Notes under the pieces: model-generated
Told to the model about the DNA's origin: nothing
The model's database searches: none
Seen by the model: the letters and a program-made list of their open reading frames with translations, nothing else
Shown here: positions 42,291-50,753 of the stretch, piece by piece
How positions within the stretch are numbered: position 1 is the first letter of the stretch
Layout of the letters: the number at the start of each line of letters is the position of its first letter
Assembly (NCBI GenBank): GCA_965277075.1
Contig: OZ255707.1
Coordinates: 1,922,001 to 1,986,000, forward strand
From: Lustribacter sp965277075
Lineage (GTDB): Bacteria > Vulcanimicrobiota > Vulcanimicrobiia > Vulcanimicrobiales > Vulcanimicrobiaceae
Reading direction: 5' to 3'
Length of the DNA stretch: 64,000 bases
Translations under genes and position numbers: made by a program

Positions 42291-42749
42291 ATGCAGCACT
42301 GGCTGTTCAAGAGCGAGCCCGACGTCTACGGCATCGACCGTTTGCAGCGTGAGGGCCGGACGGAGTGGTCCGGCGTGCGCAACTTCCAAGCACGCAATAA
42401 CATGGTCGCGATGCACGTCGGCGACCTCGGGTTTTTCTACCACTCGAGTACGAAGCCACCGGGCATCGCCGGAATCTGCAAAGTCATTCGTGCGGCGTAC
42501 CCCGACTTCACGCAATTCGATGCGTCGAGCGATTACTATGATCCGACGTCGCGTGAAGAGCGGCCGAAGTGGAAAATGGTCGACGTCGGGTTCGAACGCA
42601 CGTTTGCGCGGCTTCTGCCGCTCGACGAATTACGCGCGATGCCCGAACTCGCCGGCATGCCGTTGCTGCAGCGCGGCCAGCGCCTGAGCGTACAACGCGT
42701 CGACGAGCTATTCTGGAACGCGATCCTCGCGCGGATCGATTCAGCTTAA
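42291..42749 (+). CDS. EVE domain protein
   Basis: 152 residues. The EVE domain (thymocyte nuclear protein 1-like, PUA-related) is seen in HWLFKSEPDVYGIDRLQREGRTEWSGVRNFQARNNM near 3-38, with GDLGFFYHSS and PKWKMVDVGFERTF. EVE proteins bind modified bases such as 5-methylcytosine or hydroxymethylcytosine and are found in restriction and translation-linked settings. No restriction gene is near. It starts 17 bases after the binding-protein gene and overlaps ppk's 3' end by four bases. Confidence 0.93.
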   Translation: MQHWLFKSEPDVYGIDRLQREGRTEWSGVRNFQARNNMVAMHVGDLGFFYHSSTKPPGIAGICKVIRAAYPDFTQFDASSDYYDPTSREERPKWKMVDVGFERTFARLLPLDELRAMPELAGMPLLQRGQRLSVQRVDELFWNAILARIDSA

Positions 42750-44920
42750 ACCGCTTCGTACCGTTCGAGAAAGATTTGCTGTGCGTCAACGCGCGGCTCG
42801 CCGTCGGCGGGAACGCGACGCTCGTACGCCCCGTCCGCGTTGAGTTCGCGCGCTTTCACGTTGTCGCGCACGAACACGTCGATGATTTCGTCGCAGATCA
42901 TCGCGGCGATCGTGGGGTCGAGGACAGGCACGACCGTTTCGACGCGACGATCGAGGTTGCGGCCCATCCAGTCCGCACTGCCGACAAAGACTTCACGCTG
43001 GCCGCCGTTCGCGAAGACGAAGATGCGCGAGTGCTCGAGGAACCGGCCGACGATGCTGCGCACGCGAATCGTCTCGCTGACACCGGGCACGCCCGGCCGC
43101 AAGATACACATGCCGCGAATCGTGAGGTCGATCGGCACGCCGGCGCGCGATGCGCGATAGAGCGCCGCCGTCATGCCGGCGTCGTTGATCGCGTTGAGTT
43201 TCGCGGTGATGCCGCTCGCACGCCCCGCTTGGGCGTGCTCCGTTTCACGTTCGATCAAGCGCATGAACCCGGTGCGTAAACCGGTCGGCGCAACGAGCAG
43301 ACGTTCGTAGTTTTCGGCTTTCGAGAAGCCGGTCAACGCGTTGAACAGTTGGGTCGCATCGCGGCCAAGATCGGCGCGCGCGGTGAAGAGACTGAGGTCC
43401 GTGTAAAGCTTGGCAGTCTTGTCGTTGTAGTTTCCGGTGCCGAAGTGCATGTAGCGGCGGATGCCTTCCGGCTCGTTGCGCACGACCAGCGTCACTTTCG
43501 CATGCGTCTTGAGGCCGGCTAAGCCGTAGACGACGTGCGCGCCGACGCGTTCCAGGTTGCGCGCCCACTGGATGTTGTTTTCTTCGTCGAAGCGCGCCTT
43601 GAGTTCGATCAGCGTCGCGACTTGTTTGCCCGCTTCGGTCGCGTCGATCAACGCCCCGACGACCGGCGAATTTCCGGAGGTCCGGTAGAGGGTCTGTTTG
43701 ATCGCCAGCACGTCGGGGTCGGTCGCAGCCTGGCGTACGAATTGCACCACGGGATCGAACGACTGATACGGGTGATGCAGCAGCAGATCGCCTTCGCGAA
43801 TGACGGCGAAGAGATCGGTTGCGTTGCGCAACCGCTTCGGAATCGAAGGCGTGAACGGCGGATCGTGCAGCGCCGGCATGTCGATCCCGACCAGCGTCCA
43901 CAACGCCGATGTCGCCATCATGCCGCTGATCTCATAGCAGTCGAAATCCGAGAGCGAGAGTGCGTCGCGTAGCATCGCGCGCAACGCAACGGGCATCGAG
44001 CGGCCGACTTCCAACCGGACCGGTTCGCCGAAACGGCGCTTGCGCAGCTCCGATTCGATCGCGCGCAGCAGATCGTCGGCCTCGTCTTCTTGTAAATCGA
44101 GATCGGCGTCGCGCGTGACGCGGAACGCGTGCGAGTCGCTGACGTGCATTCCGGGGAAGAGCGCGTTCAAGTTGTTCGCGATGAGATCTTCCACGAGCAC
44201 GAACCAACGCTGACCTGCCGGCGCGGATTCGATCGCGACGAACCGCGGCAGGCTCGGCGGAATTTTAACGCGCGCAACATAGTGCAGCGGACCGTCGGGC
44301 GTCATCTCTTCGAGCTCGACCGCGAGCGAGAGCGAGAGATTCGAGATATACGGGAACGGATGACCGGAGTCGATCGCGAGCGGCGTGAGCACCGGAAACA
44401 CACGCTCGCGAAAGTACGTCTGTAAGACCGTTTGTGCGGTCGCATCGAGTTCCGCATAGGGCAGAATGCGCACGCCGTGGCGTTCGAGCGCCGGAAAGAG
44501 AACGTTCTCCAGACAGTTGGTCATCCGGTCGAGGGAAGGCTGGAGCCGCGCCGCGACCGCAGCCAGCTGTTCGCCCGGCAACAGACCGTCGTCCGAGCGG
44601 CGATGCACTTCGGCTTCGATCTGCTGCTTGAGTCCGGCGACGCGGATCATGAAGAACTCGTCCAGGTTGGTACCGTAGATCGCAATAAATTTCAATCGCT
44701 CGAGCAGCGGATTGTGCTCGTCGAGCGCTTCTTCGAGCACGCGATCGTTGAATTCGAGCCACGACGTCTCGCGGCTAATGTAGAGCGCGGGATTTTCGAG
44801 ATCGTCGCCGGCGCCGGTCGGTGCGGCAGGGCGGACCTCGTCCTCAACTTCCGAACCGGTGAGCATCGTGGTCAGATTCGGCGGATGATCCAGACCTTCT
44901 TCGCGCACCTCGGTACTCAC
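42746..44920 (-). CDS. ppk1: Polyphosphate kinase 1
   Basis: 724 residues. It makes polyphosphate reversibly from ATP. Recognised from ETSWLEFNDRVLEEA near 51-65, the phosphate-binding TLYRTSGNSPVV and the VELKARFDEENNIQWARNLERVGAHVVYG stretch (seen as LIELKARFDEENN) with histidine-kinase-like core, THAKVTLVVR and the conserved HFGTGNYNDKTAKLYTDLSLFT segment. The ATG at 44920 overlaps the divergent ABC permease start by 36 bases; an internal ATG at 44866 would avoid this and still keep the conserved fold. The N-terminus before residue 45 is acidic and variable. Confidence 0.95.
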   Translation of the reverse strand: MSTEVREEGLDHPPNLTTMLTGSEVEDEVRPAAPTGAGDDLENPALYISRETSWLEFNDRVLEEALDEHNPLLERLKFIAIYGTNLDEFFMIRVAGLKQQIEAEVHRRSDDGLLPGEQLAAVAARLQPSLDRMTNCLENVLFPALERHGVRILPYAELDATAQTVLQTYFRERVFPVLTPLAIDSGHPFPYISNLSLSLAVELEEMTPDGPLHYVARVKIPPSLPRFVAIESAPAGQRWFVLVEDLIANNLNALFPGMHVSDSHAFRVTRDADLDLQEDEADDLLRAIESELRKRRFGEPVRLEVGRSMPVALRAMLRDALSLSDFDCYEISGMMATSALWTLVGIDMPALHDPPFTPSIPKRLRNATDLFAVIREGDLLLHHPYQSFDPVVQFVRQAATDPDVLAIKQTLYRTSGNSPVVGALIDATEAGKQVATLIELKARFDEENNIQWARNLERVGAHVVYGLAGLKTHAKVTLVVRNEPEGIRRYMHFGTGNYNDKTAKLYTDLSLFTARADLGRDATQLFNALTGFSKAENYERLLVAPTGLRTGFMRLIERETEHAQAGRASGITAKLNAINDAGMTAALYRASRAGVPIDLTIRGMCILRPGVPGVSETIRVRSIVGRFLEHSRIFVFANGGQREVFVGSADWMGRNLDRRVETVVPVLDPTIAAMICDEIIDVFVRDNVKARELNADGAYERRVPADGEPRVDAQQIFLERYEAV

Positions 44921-45490
44921 ATCGGCCTCTCTCTGGCAGCGATCGTCTTGGCGATCGCGATCGGGGTGCCGCTGGCAGCCTTCGCGGCGGGACGGCCAAT
45001 CGTACGCGTACTGACCCTCGGCGGCGCCGGCGCGTTACGCGTGCTTCCCAGTCTAGCCGTTCTGACATTAACGTTGCCCTATCTCGGTTTGGGCTTTCGG
45101 CCGGCGTTGCTCGCGCTCGTGGTGCTCGCGCTACCGCCGATCGTGATCAACACCGAACTCGGGTTGCGGTCTACGCCGGCCGCGACGCTCGATGCGGCGC
45201 GCGGTCTCGGCATGACATCCCGTGATATCCGGCGGCGGGTGGAGTGGCCGCTGGCCGTACCGTTGCTCGTGGCGGGCACGCGCACGGCGGCGGTTGAGGT
45301 CGTCGCCTCCGCGACGCTCGCGGCATTCATCGGCGGCGGCGGGCTCGGCGACTTCATCGTCGACGGTCTCGCAACCGACGACGTCGGCGAACTCCTACTC
45401 GGGGCGTGCGCGGTCGCCGTGCTTGCGCTCGTCATCGATTTCGCGCTCGGCCGATTCGGCCGGCGCATCCGCCCGAAGGGAATTTCGTGA
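44885..45490 (+). CDS. Osmoprotectant ABC transporter permease, OpuCB/OpuCD type
   Basis: 201 residues with about five membrane helices, starting MIQTFFAHLGTHIGLSLAAIV. The permease EAA-type loop is AATLDAARGLGMTSRDIRRRVEWPLAVP, near residues 98-125, and the final helix GGGGLGDFIVDGLATDD matches the betaine/choline uptake family. It is the first gene of permease-binding protein-ATPase-permease, with GTGA or TTG/ATG overlaps throughout. The 5' end overlaps that of ppk on the other strand. Substrate is probably glycine betaine, choline or another quaternary amine. Confidence 0.9.
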   Translation: MIQTFFAHLGTHIGLSLAAIVLAIAIGVPLAAFAAGRPIVRVLTLGGAGALRVLPSLAVLTLTLPYLGLGFRPALLALVVLALPPIVINTELGLRSTPAATLDAARGLGMTSRDIRRRVEWPLAVPLLVAGTRTAAVEVVASATLAAFIGGGGLGDFIVDGLATDDVGELLLGACAVAVLALVIDFALGRFGRRIRPKGIS

Positions 45491-46368
45491 AACGCGGCCA
45501 CGTGCTTGGACTCCTCGCTTCCGTACCGCTCGCCGGTTGCGGGCTCGACCGTGACACGACGCGCATCGGTTCGAAGAATTTCACCGAGGCGCTGCTGCTC
45601 GGCGAGCTCTACGCGCAAGTGCTCGAAGACAACGACGTGCACGTACGGCGCCGGCTCGATCTCGGCGGCACCGACATCGCGATGCAAGCGCTCCGGCGCG
45701 GTCAGATCGATTTGTATCCGGAATACACCGGCACCGCCCTCATCGTCGTGCTCAAGTCGACGCTGCACGGTGACGCCGTGCAAACCTTCGACTACGTGAA
45801 ACAACAATACGAAACGCAATTCGGACTGACGTGGCTCGACCCCGCGCCGATGAACAACACCGAAGCGCTCGCGACGACGAAGCCGCTCGCGGCACGCTTC
45901 AACCTGCAAACGCTCAGCGACGTCGCAGTGCGCGCGCCGCAGCTGCGGCTCGGTGCCGTCCCGGAATTCGTCAAACGCTCCGACGGCTTACCCGGATTGA
46001 AACGCGTCTACGGCGGCTTCGAGTTCAAGGACGTTCGCCTCGTCGATTTCGGCTTGAAATATAAGGCGTTGTTGAGCGGGGACGTCGACATCGTCGTCGC
46101 GTTCGGTACCGACGGCGCGATCATCGCCGACGATTTGGTCGTCATGCGCGACGACAAGCATCTCTTTCCGCCGTACCAAGTCGCGCCGGTCGTGCGCCGT
46201 GAGACGCTTGCGGCGCGACCGGCGATTTCGGCGCTGCTCAACCGCGTCGCGCCGCTGCTGACCGATCGCGTGATGCAGACGCTCAACAACGAAATCGATG
46301 GACCGCAGAAACGCGAACCCTCGGAAGTGGCGCGCGACTTCATCAAGCAGCACGGCCTTGCCGGATAA
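45487..46368 (+). CDS. Osmoprotectant-binding lipoprotein, OpuCC/ProX type
   Basis: 293 residues. The GTG start overlaps the permease stop (GTGA). A signal with lipobox LAGC (Cys at about 18) precedes TRIGSKNFTEALLLGELYAQVLED, the hallmark of the OpuAC/ProX glycine betaine-binding family. Further motifs are LYPEYTGTAL near 78-87 (aromatic residues of the ligand box) and LDPAPMNNTEAL. It is tethered to the membrane outside the cytoplasm and feeds the two permeases and ATPase. Confidence 0.93.
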   Translation: MKRGHVLGLLASVPLAGCGLDRDTTRIGSKNFTEALLLGELYAQVLEDNDVHVRRRLDLGGTDIAMQALRRGQIDLYPEYTGTALIVVLKSTLHGDAVQTFDYVKQQYETQFGLTWLDPAPMNNTEALATTKPLAARFNLQTLSDVAVRAPQLRLGAVPEFVKRSDGLPGLKRVYGGFEFKDVRLVDFGLKYKALLSGDVDIVVAFGTDGAIIADDLVVMRDDKHLFPPYQVAPVVRRETLAARPAISALLNRVAPLLTDRVMQTLNNEIDGPQKREPSEVARDFIKQHGLAG

Positions 46369-47143
46369 AGCCGGTTCGCGTATCGAGTTGCGCGGCGTCG
46401 GCGTGACCTACCCCGGCGGCACCACCGCCGTCGGGTCCGTCGATTTGACGATTCCGGCCGGCGAGTTCACGGTGTTCCTCGGTCCATCGGGATCGGGCAA
46501 GAGCACGCTCGTGCGCACGATCAACCGGTTGATCGAACCGACATCCGGCGTCGTGCTGCTGGACGGCGTCGATGTCCGCACGCTCGATCCGGTCGTGCTG
46601 CGCCGCGGCATCGGCTACGTCATCCAGGCCGTCGGTCTCTTTCCGCATCTTTCCATTGCAGCCAACATCGGCGTCGTGCCGCGCTTGTTGGGCTGGGACC
46701 GGTCGCGCATCGCGGCGCGCGTGAACGCGCTGCTAACCCTCGTGCGTCTCGATCCCATCCGGTATCGCGAACGCTATCCGCGCGAACTCTCGGGCGGCGA
46801 ACAGCAACGTGTCGGCGTCGCGCGCGCGCTCGCGGCCGAACCCAGCGCGCTGCTGATGGACGAACCGTTCGGCGCCGTTGACGCGATCGTGCGCGCATCG
46901 TTGCAAGACGAAATCCGGCGCATCCACCGCGAGCTCGGAACGACGATCGTCTTCGTCACCCACGACGTCGATGAAGCGCTGCGGCTCGCCGACCGCATCG
47001 TGGTGATCGCCGACGGCGCAATCGCGCAAGCAGACACGCCCGAGCAGCTCCTAGCGGCGCCGGCGAACGACATCGTGCGCTCGCTGGTCGGCATCGATGC
47101 CGAAAGCCGGCAGTTCGCACAAGAGCGCCCGCTCCTCTCATGA
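46358..47143 (+). CDS. Osmoprotectant ABC transporter ATPase, OpuCA type
   Basis: About 261 residues from TTG at 46358, which overlaps the binding-protein stop. The Walker A is GPSGSGKST near 42-50, the signature LSGGEQQRV near 138-146, Walker B LLMDEPFGAVD near 161-171 and the switch His in FVTHDVDEA. IGYVIQAVGLFPHLS is the Q-loop, with the usual Q in VIQ. It ends without the CBS domains of longer OpuCA proteins, so osmotic sensing through CBS is absent. TTG at 46388 is an alternative start. Confidence 0.93.
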   Translation: MPDKAGSRIELRGVGVTYPGGTTAVGSVDLTIPAGEFTVFLGPSGSGKSTLVRTINRLIEPTSGVVLLDGVDVRTLDPVVLRRGIGYVIQAVGLFPHLSIAANIGVVPRLLGWDRSRIAARVNALLTLVRLDPIRYRERYPRELSGGEQQRVGVARALAAEPSALLMDEPFGAVDAIVRASLQDEIRRIHRELGTTIVFVTHDVDEALRLADRIVVIADGAIAQADTPEQLLAAPANDIVRSLVGIDAESRQFAQERPLLS

Positions 47144-47754
47144 CCTACCTCTTCGCGCACCCGGCGATCGTCGCACAGCGATTCGGCGAGCACGTCGTCC
47201 TCGTCGTCGTCTCGCTGGCAATTGCGCTCGCGATCGCGCTGCCGCTCGGCGTTCTCGTCGCACGCAAGCCGCGCGCAGGCGCGATAGCGCTGACCGTGCT
47301 GAGCGCGATCTACACGATTCCGAGCCTCGCACTGCTCGCGATCCTCGTCGCCGTCTTCGGACTGGGTACACCGACGGCGATCGTCGCGCTCGTCGCGTAC
47401 GCGCAGATGCTGCTCGTTCGCAACGTCGCCGAAGGATTGCGCGGCGTCTCACCGGCAGCGGTCGATGCTGCGCGCGGTCTCGGCTACACCCCGCTCGCGC
47501 AGCTGCTGCGCATCGAGTTGCCGCTTGCGCTGCCGGCGATCGTCGGCGGCGTGCGCATCGCGACGGTATCGCTCGTCTCGATCGCGACCGTCGCCGCGTG
47601 GATCGATGCGGGCGGCCTCGGAACGCTCGTCTTCGAGGGACTGCATCAAGACGATCCGCCCAAGATCATCGCCGGAAGTCTTGCCGCGGTACTGCTGGCG
47701 GTCGTGGCGGACGTGACGTTACGGTTCGTCGAGCGCATGACGGTTCGAACGTGA
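47140..47754 (+). CDS. Osmoprotectant ABC transporter permease, second subunit
   Basis: 204 residues with an ATG start overlapping the ATPase stop by four bases. The protein has the same layout as the first permease: EAA loop AAVDAARGLGYTPLAQLLRIELPLALP and terminal AAWIDAGGLGTLVFEGLHQDDP. The two permeases are related but not identical and should form a heterodimer. Its stop overlaps the gamma-glutamylcyclotransferase-like gene (GTGA), tying that gene to the transporter operon. Confidence 0.92.
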   Translation: MTYLFAHPAIVAQRFGEHVVLVVVSLAIALAIALPLGVLVARKPRAGAIALTVLSAIYTIPSLALLAILVAVFGLGTPTAIVALVAYAQMLLVRNVAEGLRGVSPAAVDAARGLGYTPLAQLLRIELPLALPAIVGGVRIATVSLVSIATVAAWIDAGGLGTLVFEGLHQDDPPKIIAGSLAAVLLAVVADVTLRFVERMTVRT

Positions 47755-48182
47755 TCTTTTTCTCGTACGGGACCTTGCTCGATCCGGAATATCAGCGCGA
47801 ACTCTTCGATCGCGTCTTGCCGACGTTCCCGGCGACGCTGCACGACTGGACCGCGGTATTCACCGAGAGCGGCTACCTGACGATGATGCCGGAGCGCGGC
47901 GCCGTCGTGCACGGTGCACTCGTGACGGTCGAAGAACGCGAACTAACGGTATGTGATGCCTGGGAAGACGTCCCGCTCTACGTACGCGTCGACGTTCGCG
48001 TCGTGGACGACGAGGGCGTCGAGGTCGCGACGTGGGCCTACGTACGAACGGTGACGAGCGGCGAACCGGCGCCGGCCGGCGTACTGGCGCGCGCGGATCG
48101 AGGTGACGTCGTGCGCACGATTCGGCAATTCCGAACGACCGGACGCAGCCACGCCGGCACTACGCGCGAATCAACAATGTAA
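47751..48182 (+). CDS. Gamma-glutamylcyclotransferase-like (AIG2) protein
   Basis: 143 residues. The fold is indicated by the start VIFFSYGTLLDPEYQRELF, where YGTLL is the conserved loop, and by the central acidic residue in TVEERELTVCDAWEDVP. Related proteins release 5-oxoproline from gamma-glutamyl amines or from glutathione-type peptides. The C-terminus ends with a basic, low-complexity tail (RTTGRSHAGTTREST) that overlaps egtD by 23 bases on the other strand. Its place as last gene of the osmoprotectant operon is unusual; a link to gamma-glutamyl compound turnover during stress is speculation. Confidence 0.85.
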   Translation: MIFFSYGTLLDPEYQRELFDRVLPTFPATLHDWTAVFTESGYLTMMPERGAVVHGALVTVEERELTVCDAWEDVPLYVRVDVRVVDDEGVEVATWAYVRTVTSGEPAPAGVLARADRGDVVRTIRQFRTTGRSHAGTTRESTM

Positions 48183-49164
48183 GCGCGTAGCGTGCGGCGG
48201 CATCGCTGAACGTTGCGCGCTCGGTAAAACCACCAGCTGCGACGAGCGCGAGCATCTCCTGCGTTGTGAATTTGTACGACGATTCCGTGTGGATCGTATC
48301 GCCCACCTCGAAGTTCGCCGAGACGCGCGCACCGGGAACGTCGACGACGTGCCCGCGGTTCGCTCGCAGGTACGAGCGGATCGCACCGTCGCATTCTTCG
48401 TACTTCGCGTAGAACGAGAATGCGCTCAGATCGAATGTTCCGCCCAGTTCGCGATTGATGCGCGCGAGCAGATTTTTGTTGAACGCCGCCGTCACACCGG
48501 TGGGATCGTTGTAGGCCAGTTCGAGGACCGTTGCATCTTTCTTGAGATCGTACCCGACGAGCAGCCCGTCTCCGGGACGCAACGTCCCGCCGACGAGCGC
48601 GAAGAGTTCGCGGGCGGCCGACGGTTCGAAATTACCGACGTTCGAGCCGAGATAGAGCGCAAGGACGCGATCGCTCGTCGAGAGCCGGCCGGCGCGCAAG
48701 AGCGTGAAGTAGTCGCTCGCGTACGCCATCACCGTGAGCGCATCGTGCGCGGCGAGCAGACCGTGCGACGACTCGATGAGCGCCTCGGGCGAAATATCGA
48801 TCGGGTGGAACGTGAGACGTTCCTGACGCGCGAGGATCGCTTCGATGATTAGCCGGGTCTTGACCGCGCTGCCGCTGCCGAGCTCGACGAGTTCGAGCGG
48901 TTCGTCAAACGCGCCCACGATGTGCGACCCGTACGTCGCGAGCAGATCGCGCTCGACGCGCGTGAGGTAGTATTCCGGCAAGTGCGTGATCGCGTCGAAA
49001 ATCGCCGAGCCGAGGTCATCGTAGAAATACTTCGGCGACAGCGTGTACGGGCGCATACCGAGTCCCGTGCGCACGTCTTCGGCGAACGAAGCGACACGAG
49101 CAGGATGCGGATCGCGATAGAGCAAGAAGCGGCCAGAACGCGTGGCCGGCGTTGTCCAACTCAT
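48160..49164 (-). CDS. egtD: L-histidine N-alpha-methyltransferase EgtD
   Basis: 334 residues, the normal length. It trimethylates histidine to hercynine, the first step of ergothioneine. SAM-binding motifs are LVELGSGSAVKTRLIIEAIL near 90-109 and ALYLGSNVGNFEP near 166-178. The family's N-terminus (YFYDDLGSAIFDAITHLPEYY, 46-66) and the C-terminal HTESSYKFT are present. No EgtB, EgtC or EgtE is beside it, so the pathway partner genes must lie elsewhere, or hercynine itself may be the product. It diverges from the first dienelactone hydrolase gene, with 56 bases between the two starts. Confidence 0.94.
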   Translation of the reverse strand: MSWTTPATRSGRFLLYRDPHPARVASFAEDVRTGLGMRPYTLSPKYFYDDLGSAIFDAITHLPEYYLTRVERDLLATYGSHIVGAFDEPLELVELGSGSAVKTRLIIEAILARQERLTFHPIDISPEALIESSHGLLAAHDALTVMAYASDYFTLLRAGRLSTSDRVLALYLGSNVGNFEPSAARELFALVGGTLRPGDGLLVGYDLKKDATVLELAYNDPTGVTAAFNKNLLARINRELGGTFDLSAFSFYAKYEECDGAIRSYLRANRGHVVDVPGARVSANFEVGDTIHTESSYKFTTQEMLALVAAGGFTERATFSDAAARYALTLLIRA

Positions 49165-49220
49165 GCCGTACCGAACCGCGTCAATCGTTGATATGTTTCG
49201 CCGCGCTGCGGGAGGATTCT

Positions 49221-49964
49221 GTGCTTAAGCAATCGTTCACCATCGACGTCGGCGGAAGTGCGATGCCGGCCTATATGGCTCGGCCCGATGACGGCTCACC
49301 GCGACCCGCGGTGATCGTGCTGCAAGAGGTCTTCGGTGTCAATACCGAGGTCCGGCGCATCACCGAACTCGTGGCATCGGCCGGTTACGTGGGCGTAGCG
49401 ATCAACTACTATCACCGTACGCATCCGGACCTCAACGAGCCCTATACCCAAGAAGGGCTGCAAAACGGTTTCGCCGCGGCAAAGGCCGTGAACCGGACGA
49501 CCTTCGCCGCGGACCTCACGGCCACCATTGACTGGCTCAACGGCCAGGATTTCGTGAAGTTCAATCACATCGCGACGTGGGGCTTCTGTTTCGGCGGCTC
49601 GGTTGCGTTTTTCAGCGCGACGCTCGAAGGGTTGGCTTGCGCGGTCGCGTTTTACGGCGGAAGCATCGCCAACCCGTTACCGAACGGTGATCCGGAGCTG
49701 CTGGCCGACGCGGCGAGCGTCAAAGCTCCGATGCTTCTCGCCTTCGGTGGGCAAGACACGTACATCCCGGCCGACGCGATCGAACGCATCCGAGCGACCC
49801 TTACGGCCGATCACAAAAAGTTCCAAATCCAAGTCTATCCGGATCAAGGACACGCGTTTTTTCGGGAGAGCTCCGAAACGATGGACGACGGCGATGCCAA
49901 GGCAAAAGCCGTCTCCGATGCATGGGATCTCGTCCAAGCGTTTCTCGCGGAGCATTGCTCATAA
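49221..49964 (+). CDS. Dienelactone hydrolase family protein (active-site Cys present)
   Basis: 247 residues from GTG at 49221 with GGAGG five bases upstream. The alpha/beta hydrolase has the DLH nucleophile loop TWGFCFGGSVAFF with Cys123, the acid in AFGGQDTYIP (Asp near 175) and His in QGHAFF (near 206), the full Cys-Asp-His triad. The N-terminus MPAYMARPDDGSPRPAVIVLQEVFGVN is typical. It may open lactone or dienelactone rings or act on other esters. It is followed 15 bases later by a paralogue lacking the Cys. Confidence 0.92.
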   Translation: MLKQSFTIDVGGSAMPAYMARPDDGSPRPAVIVLQEVFGVNTEVRRITELVASAGYVGVAINYYHRTHPDLNEPYTQEGLQNGFAAAKAVNRTTFAADLTATIDWLNGQDFVKFNHIATWGFCFGGSVAFFSATLEGLACAVAFYGGSIANPLPNGDPELLADAASVKAPMLLAFGGQDTYIPADAIERIRATLTADHKKFQIQVYPDQGHAFFRESSETMDDGDAKAKAVSDAWDLVQAFLAEHCS

Positions 49965-49979
49965 GGTAGGAGAACCCGT

Positions 49980-50669
49980 ATGATCACCACCCGGCTGACG
50001 ATCACCGCTCCCGGCGGGCCGATGCCCGCGTATCTCGCCCGGCCGTCCGCGAATAAACCGAAGCCGGCGGTGATCGTCCTCGAGGGAGTGTACGGGTTCG
50101 ACGACGAGATGCGGCGCATGACCGATCTGGTCGCGAGCGCGGGCTATGTCGGGCTCGCGATCGATTATCTGCGCAGCAAAGGCGTCCCCGACGGATTCCA
50201 AAGTGCAACGGTCGCAAACGACGTCGCCGCCGCCCGGGATTGGCTCAACGAACAAGCTTTCGTCGATCGCGGCGATATCGCGGTGTGGGGATTCGGCATC
50301 GGCGGATCGGTCGCGTTCATGGCGGCGTCGCTGCCGGGCTTGCGCGCGTCGATCGCGTTCTACGGACAGAGTATCGCAAAGTCACTTCCCGACGGCGCGG
50401 ACGCACCGATCAAACACGCCGAGCAGATTCGGACGCCGCTGCTGCTGGTGTTCGGCGGCCGCGACGACCTCGTGACGGCCGACGACGTGCAACGCATTCG
50501 CACACGTCTCGATGCGGCCGGCAAACGCTACGATATCGAAGTGTACCCGAACGTCGGTCACTCCTTCTTCCGCCAAGATGCCGACACCGTCGCAACACGC
50601 GAGATCGCCGATGCGTGGGATCGCGTCCAAGCATATCTGCAGCGCTCGTTGGCGCGCGCCGTGCGTTAG
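49980..50669 (+). CDS. Dienelactone hydrolase-like paralogue without nucleophile Cys
   Basis: 229 residues, starting ATG with AGGAG seven bases upstream. Clearly related to the gene before it (same GPMPAYLARPS start, VLVFGGRDD and NVGHSFF motifs), so Asp and His are kept, but the nucleophile loop reads WGFGIGGSVAFM: the Cys is replaced by Gly (residue 106). The protein is likely inactive as a classic DLH hydrolase, or uses another residue. Shorter than its neighbour by 18 residues. The two genes look like a tandem duplication that has diverged. Confidence 0.85.
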   Translation: MITTRLTITAPGGPMPAYLARPSANKPKPAVIVLEGVYGFDDEMRRMTDLVASAGYVGLAIDYLRSKGVPDGFQSATVANDVAAARDWLNEQAFVDRGDIAVWGFGIGGSVAFMAASLPGLRASIAFYGQSIAKSLPDGADAPIKHAEQIRTPLLLVFGGRDDLVTADDVQRIRTRLDAAGKRYDIEVYPNVGHSFFRQDADTVATREIADAWDRVQAYLQRSLARAVR

Positions 50670-50707
50670 GAGTTCGTCGGACTCGCCCGGCGAACGACGA
50701 CGCGGCC

Positions 50708-50751
50708 GCTTCGGCGAAGCCGAAACGCGACAGATTCACGGAACGTGAATC
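50708..50751. terminator. Paired hairpins between convergent genes
   Basis: Two stem-loops lie in the 84-base gap between the second DLH gene and the convergent lytic transglycosylase gene. One is TTCGGC-GAA-GCCGAA (50710-50724). The other is GATTCACG-GAA-CGTGAATC (50733-50751), a perfect 8-bp stem. Neither has a U tract. They are probably terminators for the opposing transcripts. Confidence 0.5.
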
Positions 50752-50753
50752 CT

